Positions 5,329-11,634 of a stretch of 14,804 nucleotides of DNA are shown one piece after another. Position numbers and translations under genes: made by a program. The notes below the pieces were generated by a model, which was given only the letters and a program-made list of their open reading frames with translations, was not told where the DNA came from and ran no database searches. Every line of letters begins with the position of its first letter. Position 1 is the stretch's first letter. The stretch comes from UBA1435 sp041663285. Its GTDB lineage: Bacteria; Patescibacteriota; Microgenomatia; UBA12405. Where the stretch lies: positions 1 to 14,804 of the forward strand of contig JBAZSP010000024.1 of assembly GCA_041663285.1 (NCBI GenBank). Reading direction: 5' to 3'.

Positions 5329-5853
5329 ATGATCGTATTTATTAATGGATCATTTGGAGTAGGCAAATCATCCGTTGCCGGACTTTTGGTACAAAAAATT
5401 TCAAACAGTCTTTTGTATGATGCGGAAGAAGTGGGGTACATGCTTCGAAAGATAGGCAAACCAGTGGGCTTTCCAGAAGATTTTCAAGATCTACCGGCCT
5501 GGCGAATATTAACCGTAAAAACGGCTCAACTTCTTAAACAACAGTACAATAAAAATTTGATTATGCCCTTATGTGTTTGGAATGAATTGTACTTCGATGA
5601 AATTGTTTCGGGCTTAAAAGCCATAGACAAATATTTTTATCATTTTTGCCTGGTGGCCGACAGACAAACCATCCTAAAAAGGCATAGCAATAGAAATGAT
5701 TCTTTGGAAGTAACTAAGTGGGTGCATGATAGAGTGGATAAATGTTTAGCATCTCATGGCTCACCAAAGTTTGGGGTTAGAGTTCAAACTGAAAATAAAT
5801 CAGCGGAAGAGGTTACAGAGGAGATTGTTTCAATGTTAGGAAGTATAAAATAA
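5329..5853 (+). CDS. TmrB-like P-loop ATP-binding protein (tunicamycin-resistance family)
   Basis: A 174-residue single-domain P-loop protein beginning MIVFINGSFGVGKSS; Walker A is GSFGVGKS (residues 7-14). Resemblance to Bacillus TmrB as I recall it runs along the length: the start MIxxINGxFGxGK, the YDAEEVGYMLR segment (30-40), the ...DFQDLPAWR block, the PLCVWNELYFDEI segment, and HFCLVADRQTILKR(H) with the basic lid. TmrB gives tunicamycin resistance by an ATP-dependent mechanism; relatives are broadly annotated as AAA or shikimate-kinase-like ATPases. A kinase acting on a small molecule is the alternative. The start is set by homology and by the promoter at 5316. It stands alone as a transcription unit. 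Confidence 0.8.
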   Translation: MIVFINGSFGVGKSSVAGLLVQKISNSLLYDAEEVGYMLRKIGKPVGFPEDFQDLPAWRILTVKTAQLLKQQYNKNLIMPLCVWNELYFDEIVSGLKAIDKYFYHFCLVADRQTILKRHSNRNDSLEVTKWVHDRVDKCLASHGSPKFGVRVQTENKSAEEVTEEIVSMLGSIK

Positions 5854-5897
5854 GTTCCTGCAGCGTCGGCAGTATCGTAATTGATAATGAGGTTTCA

Positions 5898-5915
5898 AAA
5901 TTGAATGTTCAATTT
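5898..5915. promoter_or_regulatory. Perfect 18-bp inverted repeat at the FecR-protein promoter
   Basis: AAATTGAA-TG-TTCAATTT is perfectly symmetric. It sits 2 nt upstream of the putative -10 TACAAT (5918-5923), covering the spacer and -35 zone. A dimeric repressor bound here would block RNA polymerase, so this is an operator candidate. AT-richness makes chance symmetry possible. Confidence 0.45.
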
Positions 5916-5937
5916 GATACAATGGCTTTTAGAAGGT

Positions 5938-7230
5938 ATGAAGAAATTAGTACTGATAATATTGGTCGGGCTGGCTGTATTGGCCACCAACCAGGTATTT
6001 GGAGTTGACCATCCACAAGGTAATTTTGTTTTGGCCGGTGGCAAATATCGAGTTACAGATGAAGCTGATCCGTTTGAGAAAATCGACAAAGAATTTTTTT
6101 CATCCATTATCGTACCGGTGAAAGATGGGGTGATAAGTTTTTATAATTCCAGGCCAATCGACCTGGAAAGCGGAAGCCAGCATTTTACCGGCACGGTGGA
6201 CCTCAGATTAAACGGTAGTTATGACAAAGATACCGGAGTAATCAGCGCCGATTTCACTCAAAGTAATGAAAACTCCTATGAAAGAAAAACAGGTAACGGA
6301 ACACGGGAGGGTAGTGGAGGATCGGTATTTACCGGCAAGGCCAAGGGGACAATTATTGACAATCAGGTTGTATTGTCGTTTGAGGGAAAACTTTCGACTA
6401 AATATTCCTCTGAAGCGAATGACAGGCACGTGGATAGCGGTTCAGACAGTGGAATTACTTGGGTAAAAAAAGTGCAGTTTGGGACTAGCGAATGGGTGGA
6501 ACAGGCGGAAGAGGAAAAAGTAGAGGGTGGAGAACCGCCCAGAGATTCGGGAATAAGAATGTCTGATGTATCAGGCCAGGTAGAAATCGCCTGCCCTCCC
6601 GACCTTGAGGCATGGGATGTACTAAAAATGGGGAGAGTTCTATATGTGGATTGTCATATTAAAACCGGAGAAGACAGTAAGGCGGTAATATCTTTCCCTG
6701 ATATGACCACTTTTGAGATGAAGCCGGAGTCAGAAATAGTTTTGGACACTCCCCCGGAAAAAGATTCTAAATTAAAACTTTTGGCCGGCAACATCTGGGC
6801 GAATGTTAAAAAAATGGTGAAAGACGGGACGATGGAGGTTCACATGGGTCAGGCGGTGGCGGGAATTAAGGGGACGACTTTTGTGCTGGAAGAAGGCGAG
6901 AATAGCTCGACATTAAAGGTGATCGAGGGGGTGGTAAGCTTTAAGTCAAAAGTCACGAATGACGAGAAAACGGTCAATGCGGGGGAAATGCTGGTGGCTA
7001 CCAATATCGGGCTTGGGGAAGTAAATAAATTTAATGTAGCTGAAGAAACCAGCCGATGGGAAAAGGAAGAGGTGGGGCCGGAAGCAACCGATAACGGTGA
7101 TACCCAACCAAATTTGACCGGTGAAAAAACTAAAGAGGCCAATCGAAGTAATTATGTTTTATCTGTGGCTATCGCGATTGTTATTGTAATTGGGGTATTT
7201 GTTTTCTCAAAGGCAGCTAAACGTAAGTAG
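5938..7230 (+). CDS. Secreted, membrane-anchored FecR-domain protein
   Basis: 430 residues. An N-terminal signal peptide (MKK, then LVLIILVGLAVLA, likely cut near NQVFG/VDHP) precedes a beta-rich polar domain of about 170 residues with no family I recognise. A FecR-like domain follows (about residues 205-360): VSGQVEI, a central ISFPDMTTFEMKPESEI, LLAGNIWANVKK, and the hallmark AVAGIKGTTFVLEE then LKVIEGVVSF. A Thr/Glu-rich linker leads to one C-terminal transmembrane helix (about 406-424) and a basic tail (KAAKRK). In Proteobacteria FecR senses a TonB transporter and controls a sigma factor, but neither partner is here, so it is more likely an envelope structural or ligand-binding domain. 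ATG 5938 gives a normal signal peptide; ATG 5905 lies inside the 5898-5915 palindrome and upstream of the -10. Confidence 0.85.
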   Translation: MKKLVLIILVGLAVLATNQVFGVDHPQGNFVLAGGKYRVTDEADPFEKIDKEFFSSIIVPVKDGVISFYNSRPIDLESGSQHFTGTVDLRLNGSYDKDTGVISADFTQSNENSYERKTGNGTREGSGGSVFTGKAKGTIIDNQVVLSFEGKLSTKYSSEANDRHVDSGSDSGITWVKKVQFGTSEWVEQAEEEKVEGGEPPRDSGIRMSDVSGQVEIACPPDLEAWDVLKMGRVLYVDCHIKTGEDSKAVISFPDMTTFEMKPESEIVLDTPPEKDSKLKLLAGNIWANVKKMVKDGTMEVHMGQAVAGIKGTTFVLEEGENSSTLKVIEGVVSFKSKVTNDEKTVNAGEMLVATNIGLGEVNKFNVAEETSRWEKEEVGPEATDNGDTQPNLTGEKTKEANRSNYVLSVAIAIVIVIGVFVFSKAAKRK

Positions 7231-7281
7231 AAGTGTTATAGATCTTAGCCTGGGCGATGCTAGAATTTTGGGAAAAATTAA

Positions 7282-7310
7282 TTGACTTTGTTTATGTTTT
7301 TGATTAATTT
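7282..7310 (+). promoter_or_regulatory. Promoter of the APRT-like gene
   Basis: TTGACT (7282-7287), a 17-nt spacer, then TAATTT (7305-7310), ending 9 nt before ATG 7320. This is the best -35 match in the window. The transcript leader would be 0-3 nt. Confidence 0.65.
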
Positions 7311-7319
7311 AAATAGGTT

Positions 7320-7832
7320 ATGGAATACAAAAGCTTTTTGAGGCCGGGAAAAGGAGCAACGGATATCAGTCCCCTGCTGGGCAACGCGGTTGCCTTTGTA
7401 GATTTGATTAATGACTTGATTGGATTATTTGATAATTTGAAGGTAGATAAAGTAGCGTGCATTGAGGGTCGGGGATTTTTGCTTGGGGCACCAGTGGCTT
7501 TTGGATTAAAAGCAGGCTTAGTGCCAATCAGATCTCCAGGAAAGTTAAAAAACCAGATTTATTCGGAAACTTTTATTGATTATTCCGGCAAAGAAAAGAC
7601 TTTGGAAATACATCAAGATGCAATTAGTGTAGGCGAAAGGATAGTGATAGTAGATGATTGGGTGGAAACAGGGGCGACGATTAAAGCAGCAATAAAATTG
7701 ATTGAGAAGTGCGGCGGTAAAGTTGTTGGAGTCGCAGCTTTTATGGATGATTCAAATGATGAACTAAAAGAAGAATTGAAAAAATATAATTATAATTATA
7801 TTGAAAAGGTCAGAAAAGGAGATAAATATTAA
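7320..7832 (+). CDS. apt: Adenine phosphoribosyltransferase-like protein
   Basis: 170 residues, the standard APRT length. ATDISPLL (13-20) corresponds to the APRT DITPLL region, and CIEGRGFLLGAPVA (47-60) to the family IExRGFxxGAPVA. The PRPP-binding loop is RIVIVDDWVETGAT (107-120), with both acidic residues present. The Trp in place of the usual Leu/Val after DD is unusual but does not remove a catalytic group. APRT makes AMP from adenine and PRPP, fitting a purine-salvage lifestyle in reduced genomes; a related purine or orotate transferase is the alternative. Its stop overlaps that of the convergent minus-strand gene by 4 nt. Confidence 0.85.
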   Translation: MEYKSFLRPGKGATDISPLLGNAVAFVDLINDLIGLFDNLKVDKVACIEGRGFLLGAPVAFGLKAGLVPIRSPGKLKNQIYSETFIDYSGKEKTLEIHQDAISVGERIVIVDDWVETGATIKAAIKLIEKCGGKVVGVAAFMDDSNDELKEELKKYNYNYIEKVRKGDKY

Positions 7833-8152
7833 GGCAGCGGAAGTGGAGGGTCGTGAGAATGCCGAGTTAGTGATTCCTCTAGATCAGGTGAAACTCTTTG
7901 ACCAAGGAATCTACTCATGCCGTTGATTATTTGGGGTAGGTCTAATTTTTTACCGACTGGCCTAACTTCAGAAAGACGGTTAGTGCCACTGATAACACTA
8001 ATAGATGGTGCTTTCTCCTCTCCGAATAACTGATTAACGCCTAACCCCCGTTTTTCAACTACGGTAACAACCGAGACACCACCTCGACCTTGAATTTCGC
8101 AGATGTCACCAAAACGGACGAAAGTTGAGGCTTCTTTGTTTACTGATACCAT
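7829..8152 (-). CDS. Hypothetical protein, 107 aa
   Basis: I do not recognise a family. The frame is open for 107 codons from ATG 8152, 30 nt downstream of the YdcF-like gene on the same strand, so it may be co-transcribed. The protein has no transmembrane segment or cysteine motif apart from one Cys. It has an N-terminal strand-like part (FVRFGDICEIQGRGGVSVVTVVE) and a helix-rich, proline-ended C-terminus (HSHDPPLPLP). There is no Shine-Dalgarno. It ends in a 4-nt overlap with apt. The bias toward G/V/S is plausible for coding, but a chance frame in a 350-bp gap cannot be excluded. Confidence 0.5.
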   Translation of the reverse strand: MVSVNKEASTFVRFGDICEIQGRGGVSVVTVVEKRGLGVNQLFGEEKAPSISVISGTNRLSEVRPVGKKLDLPQIINGMSRFLGQRVSPDLEESLTRHSHDPPLPLP

Positions 8153-8182
8153 AAACAGGCAGTATTTATTAATACGTCATTA

Positions 8183-8785
8183 TTAAATTTGACCTTTAAT
8201 AAAATAAATGACCAGGGCAAGAGGTTCGCGCCAGAGGCGCCAGGATAGATATTTCCACTTACTCCAACAGATACTATCGGCCGGAGATACGGAGTAGTCA
8301 AGCTTAAGTTTTTTGGCGATCAGGGAAGCGCGGGGGGAATGAAAGGTTTCGGTGACGATTAAAGCAGTCTGAAAATTATTCTGTTTCATTAATTGCCGGC
8401 TGTTGATTAGATTTTCATAGGTGGAGCTGGAAGTTGATTCGGTAAGAATGTCTGAAAGGGAAACACCCGAATCGATGGCCATTTGCTTCATGGCTTCGGC
8501 TTCAACTGCGCCATCTTCGTGATCGGTACCACCGGAAAAAATGATTTTATTGGAGTAGCCCTGATTATATAAGTCAACTCCCCTGCTAACCCGGCTAACA
8601 AGACAAGGGTTTATGGTTTGGGGAGTTAAATTGACTTTGGCCCCCAGGACAATTATGACATCCGATTTTTGCTTTGAATCCTGGTTGACTTGGGTGACGA
8701 CCCAAATATAGGTAAATAAATAAATCGAGGCAAAAAATATAATAGGATAAATGAAGAAACAGCGAAAACGGGAAGGCAGACTCAT
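8183..8785 (-). CDS. YdcF/SanA-like DUF218 membrane-anchored protein
   Basis: 200 residues. One N-terminal transmembrane helix (about residues 9-30, FFIYPIIFFASIYLFTYIWVV) is followed by a DUF218 domain facing outward: DVIIVLGAKV (42-51), CLVSRVSRGVDLYNQG, KIIFSGGTDHEDG with the conserved SGG, AEAMKQMA, the ESTSSSTYEN block (117-125), and LIVTETFHSPRA (142-153). Relatives (SanA, ElyC, YdcF) influence cell-envelope integrity, vancomycin sensitivity or peptidoglycan precursor handling; the biochemical activity is not settled. It is transcribed divergently from the HAD gene with 24 bp between ATG codons, sharing a palindromic -10. Confidence 0.88.
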   Translation of the reverse strand: MSLPSRFRCFFIYPIIFFASIYLFTYIWVVTQVNQDSKQKSDVIIVLGAKVNLTPQTINPCLVSRVSRGVDLYNQGYSNKIIFSGGTDHEDGAVEAEAMKQMAIDSGVSLSDILTESTSSSTYENLINSRQLMKQNNFQTALIVTETFHSPRASLIAKKLKLDYSVSPADSICWSKWKYLSWRLWREPLALVIYFIKGQI

Positions 8786-8793
8786 AATAGATT

Positions 8794-8805
8794 AATTATA
8801 TAATT
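8794..8805. promoter_or_regulatory. Bidirectional promoter core: palindromic -10 serving two divergent leaderless genes
   Basis: AATTATATAATT is a perfect 12-bp palindrome. It contains TATAAT on the plus strand (8799-8804, 5 nt before ATG 8810) and TATAAT on the minus strand (8800-8795, 9 nt before ATG 8785). Both genes are thus driven from overlapping -10 elements with essentially no leader. No clear -35 is seen on either side; each -35 would fall inside the other gene. Confidence 0.7.
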
Positions 8806-8809
8806 GAGT

Positions 8810-9392
8810 ATGATAAAGATGATATATTTTGACTTTGGAGGGGTGCTGGTCAATTATGACGATGTATTCAAAGGGGCGTGTAAAAAGTTTGGAATCGATT
8901 TTAGCGAAGCGCTAGAATTCTACAGTCAATTCGACAAAGATTTGGCTCACGGAAGAATGACAACTGAAGAATTGCGTAGACCATTTTAGCCTAAACAGCC
9001 TTTCTGACTTTGACATAGCTACTTCGTGGGTAAGTGATTATCAGATTATTACACCAATAAATACATTAGTTTACGAGTTGGAAGGAAAGATCGAGATGGG
9101 GATAATTTCAAATATTAATTCAGGGATTTGGGAAGCAGCATATCGTGATGGATGGGTTCCGAAAATTAAGTATAAAGAGGTTTACTTGTCTTACAAAATG
9201 GGCATGACAAAACCGGATAGAAGAATTTATGAAATAATACAAAAGGAAACGGGATACGGACCGGAAGAAATTATGTTTGTGGATGACCAGGATAAAAATT
9301 TATTGATACCAAAAGAGATGGGGTGGAGAACGATCCACTTTGACATGAGGAAGGCCGAGGAAGGAGCAGAGAAGATAAGAAAATATATCTAA
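8810..9392 (+). pseudogene. HAD-superfamily hydrolase interrupted by a +1 frameshift
   Basis: Two frames together give one HAD-IA-type phosphatase of about 193 residues. The first (8810-8989) holds motif I, YFDFGGVLV, and the start of the cap (GRMTTEELRR). The second is open from 8961 and holds motif II (MGIISN), the motif III lysine (KPDRRIYE) and motif IV (MFVDDQ). The frames join at about 8981-8988: removing one C at 8981-8982 gives LRRHFSLNS and restores the gene. Motif I has Gly at the usual second Asp position (DFGG for DxD), as seen in YihX-like members, so the general acid may be altered. Alternatives are a sequencing error, a recent mutation, or programmed +1 frameshifting at UUU-UAG-C (8984-8990). 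An in-frame TTG at 8804 lies inside the -10. Confidence 0.8.
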
Positions 9393-9415
9393 CAGATCAG
9401 TCGGCGGGCGGGCTT

Positions 9416-9652
9416 TTATGATTTTTTCCTGGCTTTTATATAGGTAAGAGGAGACTTGATCAGACCAGGGCCGTCAACGTCGTGATGGCGGAAGGTGGTA
9501 AAGTTACTTTTTGGCCGACGGCGAACTTGGGATTGAGGTTTTAAAGTGGTTTTTGGAGGAGGAGACATATAAAGGCGGACTTCCTCCCGTAAGAAAGTGG
9601 TAAGGTGTTCTTGGGAGAGTTGTTCAAGGGCGGCGGGTGTCCATTTTGACAG
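9416..9652 (-). CDS. Open frame continuing from the small membrane protein (frameshifted tail or separate small gene)
   Basis: On the minus strand a frame is open for 78 codons, overlapping the end of the membrane-protein gene by 29 nt in another frame. It reads KWTPAALEQLSQEHLTTFLR, then a basic, proline-rich tail ending KARKKS. There is no ATG until 9568 (50-aa product), where GGGAGG lies 14 nt upstream. The join after LTVK at an AAAA run (9644-9647 on the plus strand as TTTT) would give a three-helix protein with a cytoplasmic tail of about 75 residues. I cannot decide between a frameshift, a coupled gene and chance; the amphipathic ALEQLSQEHLTTFLREEV stretch argues for real coding. Confidence 0.4.
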   Translation of the reverse strand: MSKWTPAALEQLSQEHLTTFLREEVRLYMSPPPKTTLKPQSQVRRRPKSNFTTFRHHDVDGPGLIKSPLTYIKARKKS

Positions 9653-9881
9653 TCAGATAGTTACCGGTGAAAGCTCCAAGAGCGCCGGCAAGTAGATACC
9701 AAGCATTGTTGACATAGCTGAGGACAACCAGGCCATTAATAACCAGCAAGGTGCTGCTCAAAAGAGCCGAAGACAGAGCCTTCCCTTGCGAGGTGCGCCT
9801 GATGCCGAGAGTCCAAAGGATGTCAACTAAAAAAGCGCCAAAAAAAACGCCTATAAATTTGGGTAAAGAAACCGTTTCCAC
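9624..9881 (-). CDS. Small three-helix membrane protein, unknown function
   Basis: About 85 residues with three hydrophobic segments: KFIGVFFGAFLVDILWTLGI, ALLSSTLLVINGLVVLSYV, and AWYLLAGALGAFTGNYLTV. A conserved-looking polar loop (RRTSQGKA) follows the first helix. I do not recognise a named family; small GxxxG-like membrane proteins of this layout are found in many bacteria. GTG 9881 is preferred because TAAAAT on the minus strand (9892-9887) ends 5 nt before it, as for other genes here; TTG 9899 would add six residues. Its stop is followed directly by the other open frame at 9416-9652, so the C-terminus may be truncated by a frameshift. Confidence 0.65.
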   Translation of the reverse strand: METVSLPKFIGVFFGAFLVDILWTLGIRRTSQGKALSSALLSSTLLVINGLVVLSYVNNAWYLLAGALGAFTGNYLTVKMDTRRP

Positions 9882-10005
9882 GGTTAATTTTAGTAGCAAA
9901 CAGGGCTTGAGGTTGAAATATACACCAGAAGAGACAGTATATTTTGACTTGTTATCAGGATAGTTTAAGAGGAAGAGCCGAATAGAAACTTAAGTTACCA
10001 GGAGA

Positions 10006-10011
10006 TATAAT
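10006..10011 (+). promoter_or_regulatory. -10 element of the DUF3795-like gene (leaderless)
   Basis: TATAAT ends 6 nt before ATG 10018. The upstream GGAG (10001-10004) is too far from the ATG to work as a Shine-Dalgarno and would not be in the transcript. Confidence 0.65.
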
Positions 10012-10017
10012 TTCATA

Positions 10018-10416
10018 ATGAGACAGGGATTGATAGCCCCTTGCGGAATGAATTGCGGAACATGCAGCGCTTACTTACGAGAAAAAAATAAGTGCCCGGG
10101 TTGCCGACAGGCGGTGAAGACGAAATATGTTTCGATTAGAAAATGCGTTATCAGAAAATGTGAACAATTTAAGGCTGGTACCAATAAGTTTTGTGGCAAA
10201 TGGTGCACTAAATTTCCTTGCCTGCGGCTGCAAAAACTGGACAAACGCTACCGGGAAAAATATGAAATGAGTATGCTAGAAAATTTGGAGAATATACGCA
10301 ATCTGGGAATTGAAAAATTCGGGGCAAGTGAAACGAAAAGATGGACGAGAGGAGATAAGGTTTACTGTGTCCATAAGCATATATGGCTGACAAAAAAAAT
10401 TGATAAAATTAATTAA
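10018..10416 (+). CDS. Cysteine-rich DUF3795-like protein
   Basis: 132 residues, strongly basic, with ten cysteines in the first 70 positions: C9, C13, C16, C26, C29, C43, C48, C59, C63 and C68. The opening IAPCGMNCGTCSAYL and the following NKCPGCR match the DUF3795 pattern, which probably binds zinc or another metal. The C-terminal half is helical and charged, with RWTRGDKVYC near the end. Function is unknown. It appears to start a co-directional run reaching 12177, though later genes have their own -10-like boxes. Confidence 0.8.
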   Translation: MRQGLIAPCGMNCGTCSAYLREKNKCPGCRQAVKTKYVSIRKCVIRKCEQFKAGTNKFCGKWCTKFPCLRLQKLDKRYREKYEMSMLENLENIRNLGIEKFGASETKRWTRGDKVYCVHKHIWLTKKIDKIN

Positions 10417-10436
10417 GTTAGTGGTTAAAGAAAACT

Positions 10437-10613
10437 ATGAAAATAATCAGGCAAGATAATGGCGCGGTGTATGGATTGGGGTTTATAGGAGCAGCGGTTT
10501 ATTTTGTTGGCCAGGCAACTAATTTGGGGACGGGACTTTTGGGGGTACTCAAGGCCATGGTTTGGCCGGCTTTTTTGGTGTACCAAGCATTTAAGTTTCT
10601 AAGTGGCATGTAG
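10437..10613 (+). CDS. Small membrane protein, 58 aa
   Basis: ATG 10437 to TAG 10611-10613. The product is MKIIRQDNGAVYGLGFIGAA followed by VYFVGQATNLGTGLLGVLKA and MVWPAFLVYQAFKFLSGM. It has a short basic start, one hydrophobic segment (YGLGFIGAAVYFVGQA) and a second (LLGVLKAMVWPAFLVYQAF) with the helix-breaking WPAF. It fills a gap of about 185 bp exactly and has coding-like codons. I recall similar small proteins in other CPR genomes but cannot name a family. Its stop codon falls within the -10-like TAGGAT of the next gene. Confidence 0.75.
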   Translation: MKIIRQDNGAVYGLGFIGAAVYFVGQATNLGTGLLGVLKAMVWPAFLVYQAFKFLSGM

Positions 10614-10623
10614 GATACTAACC

Positions 10624-10980
10624 ATGAAGACGGCTAAGACAATCGAAGAATACATAGAAAGTTTTCCAGAGACTACACAGAAGATTCTTACGAGGTTAAG
10701 GCAAGTTATTAGAGCAACCGCGCCAGAAGCAGAGGAAACTATTGACTACCGAATTCCAACATATAAACTAAACGGCAACTTAGTGCATTTTGCAGCGTTT
10801 TCCAAACATGTGGGATTTTATCCTACACCGTCGGCAATAGTATTTTTTAAGGAAGAATTAAAAGCCCTTAAGCAAGCAAAGGGATCGGTGCAGTTTCCTT
10901 TAACGGAGGAATTGCCTTGGGGACTGATCAGAAAGATAGTTAAGTTTAGGGTAAAGGAAAATTTGGAGAAAAGGAGATAA
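10624..10980 (+). CDS. DUF1801 (YdhG-like) family protein
   Basis: 118 residues from ATG 10624. Family features in order: TIEEYIESFPETTQKILTRL at the start, IRATAPEAEETIDYRIPTY (the conserved ET-x-x-Y-x-x-P block), HFAAFSKHVGFYP (residues about 58-70), then PLTEELPWGLIRKIVKFRV. The fold is a small alpha/beta domain with iron-chaperone-like relatives; function is not established. TAGGAT (10611-10616) ends 7 nt before the ATG; an in-frame GTG 10603 would overlap the preceding ORF and is less likely. The next gene begins 1 nt after its stop with a good Shine-Dalgarno inside its last codons, so the two are one operon. Confidence 0.87.
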   Translation: MKTAKTIEEYIESFPETTQKILTRLRQVIRATAPEAEETIDYRIPTYKLNGNLVHFAAFSKHVGFYPTPSAIVFFKEELKALKQAKGSVQFPLTEELPWGLIRKIVKFRVKENLEKRR

Positions 10981-10981
10981 T

Positions 10982-11623
10982 GTGAACGAAGGAAAAAGTG
11001 TAATTAATGTGGCGTTTAATATTTCAAATCCGTTGCACGATTTGATTATTAAGATTTCACTGGAAATCAGAGACGAATACGGATCGGAATGGTACGTTGA
11101 CGACGAAAGATATTTTTTACATTATCCCCTGTATTTGTTTGCGGCGCCAAAAAGAAATGAGGCGAAAATAACTGAAGTAGCAAAAAACTTTGGAGATATA
11201 TTGCACCGGGTCGAAGTGGAATCGGAAGAGGTGTTCTTTAATGGTGGAGGTTTGGTGATGATTAAGTTTAAGGACAATAATAAAACTTATGATTATCACC
11301 AAAAAGCTTTGCAACTATTTAATCCGTTAAGGGAGGGATGCCAAAGGGACAAATATGAAAATGAAAGTTATCGGAAAACCTTACCGTCTGACGATCAAGA
11401 TAAGCTGAATAAATACGGCCATATATATGTGCTAGATAGATACGAATCACACATAACTATAGCCCGTGTTAGAGACTTAGATGTTTGCCAACTGTTGGTT
11501 AATAAATATAGAAAGAGGTTAATCGGCCAAAAGGCCATGATCGATAGATTGCAGGTGCATGAGGCAGTATTTGGGCCGGAAGGAAAAACGGTGCTGATAG
11601 TAGACCAGGCATTGAAAAATTGA
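10982..11623 (+). CDS. 2'-5' RNA ligase-like (2H phosphoesterase) protein
   Basis: 213 residues. Two H-x-[TSP] motifs spaced as in 2H phosphoesterases: H47-Y-P within FLHYPLYLF and H157-I-T within ESHITIARV. The second is canonical; the first has Pro in place of Thr/Ser, so the catalytic pair may be imperfect or the family atypical. 2H enzymes act on 2',3'-cyclic phosphates or 2'-5' bonds in RNA or small nucleotides. GTG 10982 is set by AAGGAG (10971-10976) 5 nt upstream, one of the few clear Shine-Dalgarno sites here, which fits an internal operon gene. It ends next to the nitroreductase. Confidence 0.75.
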   Translation: MNEGKSVINVAFNISNPLHDLIIKISLEIRDEYGSEWYVDDERYFLHYPLYLFAAPKRNEAKITEVAKNFGDILHRVEVESEEVFFNGGGLVMIKFKDNNKTYDYHQKALQLFNPLREGCQRDKYENESYRKTLPSDDQDKLNKYGHIYVLDRYESHITIARVRDLDVCQLLVNKYRKRLIGQKAMIDRLQVHEAVFGPEGKTVLIVDQALKN

Positions 11624-11634
11624 GAAAATTAGCA

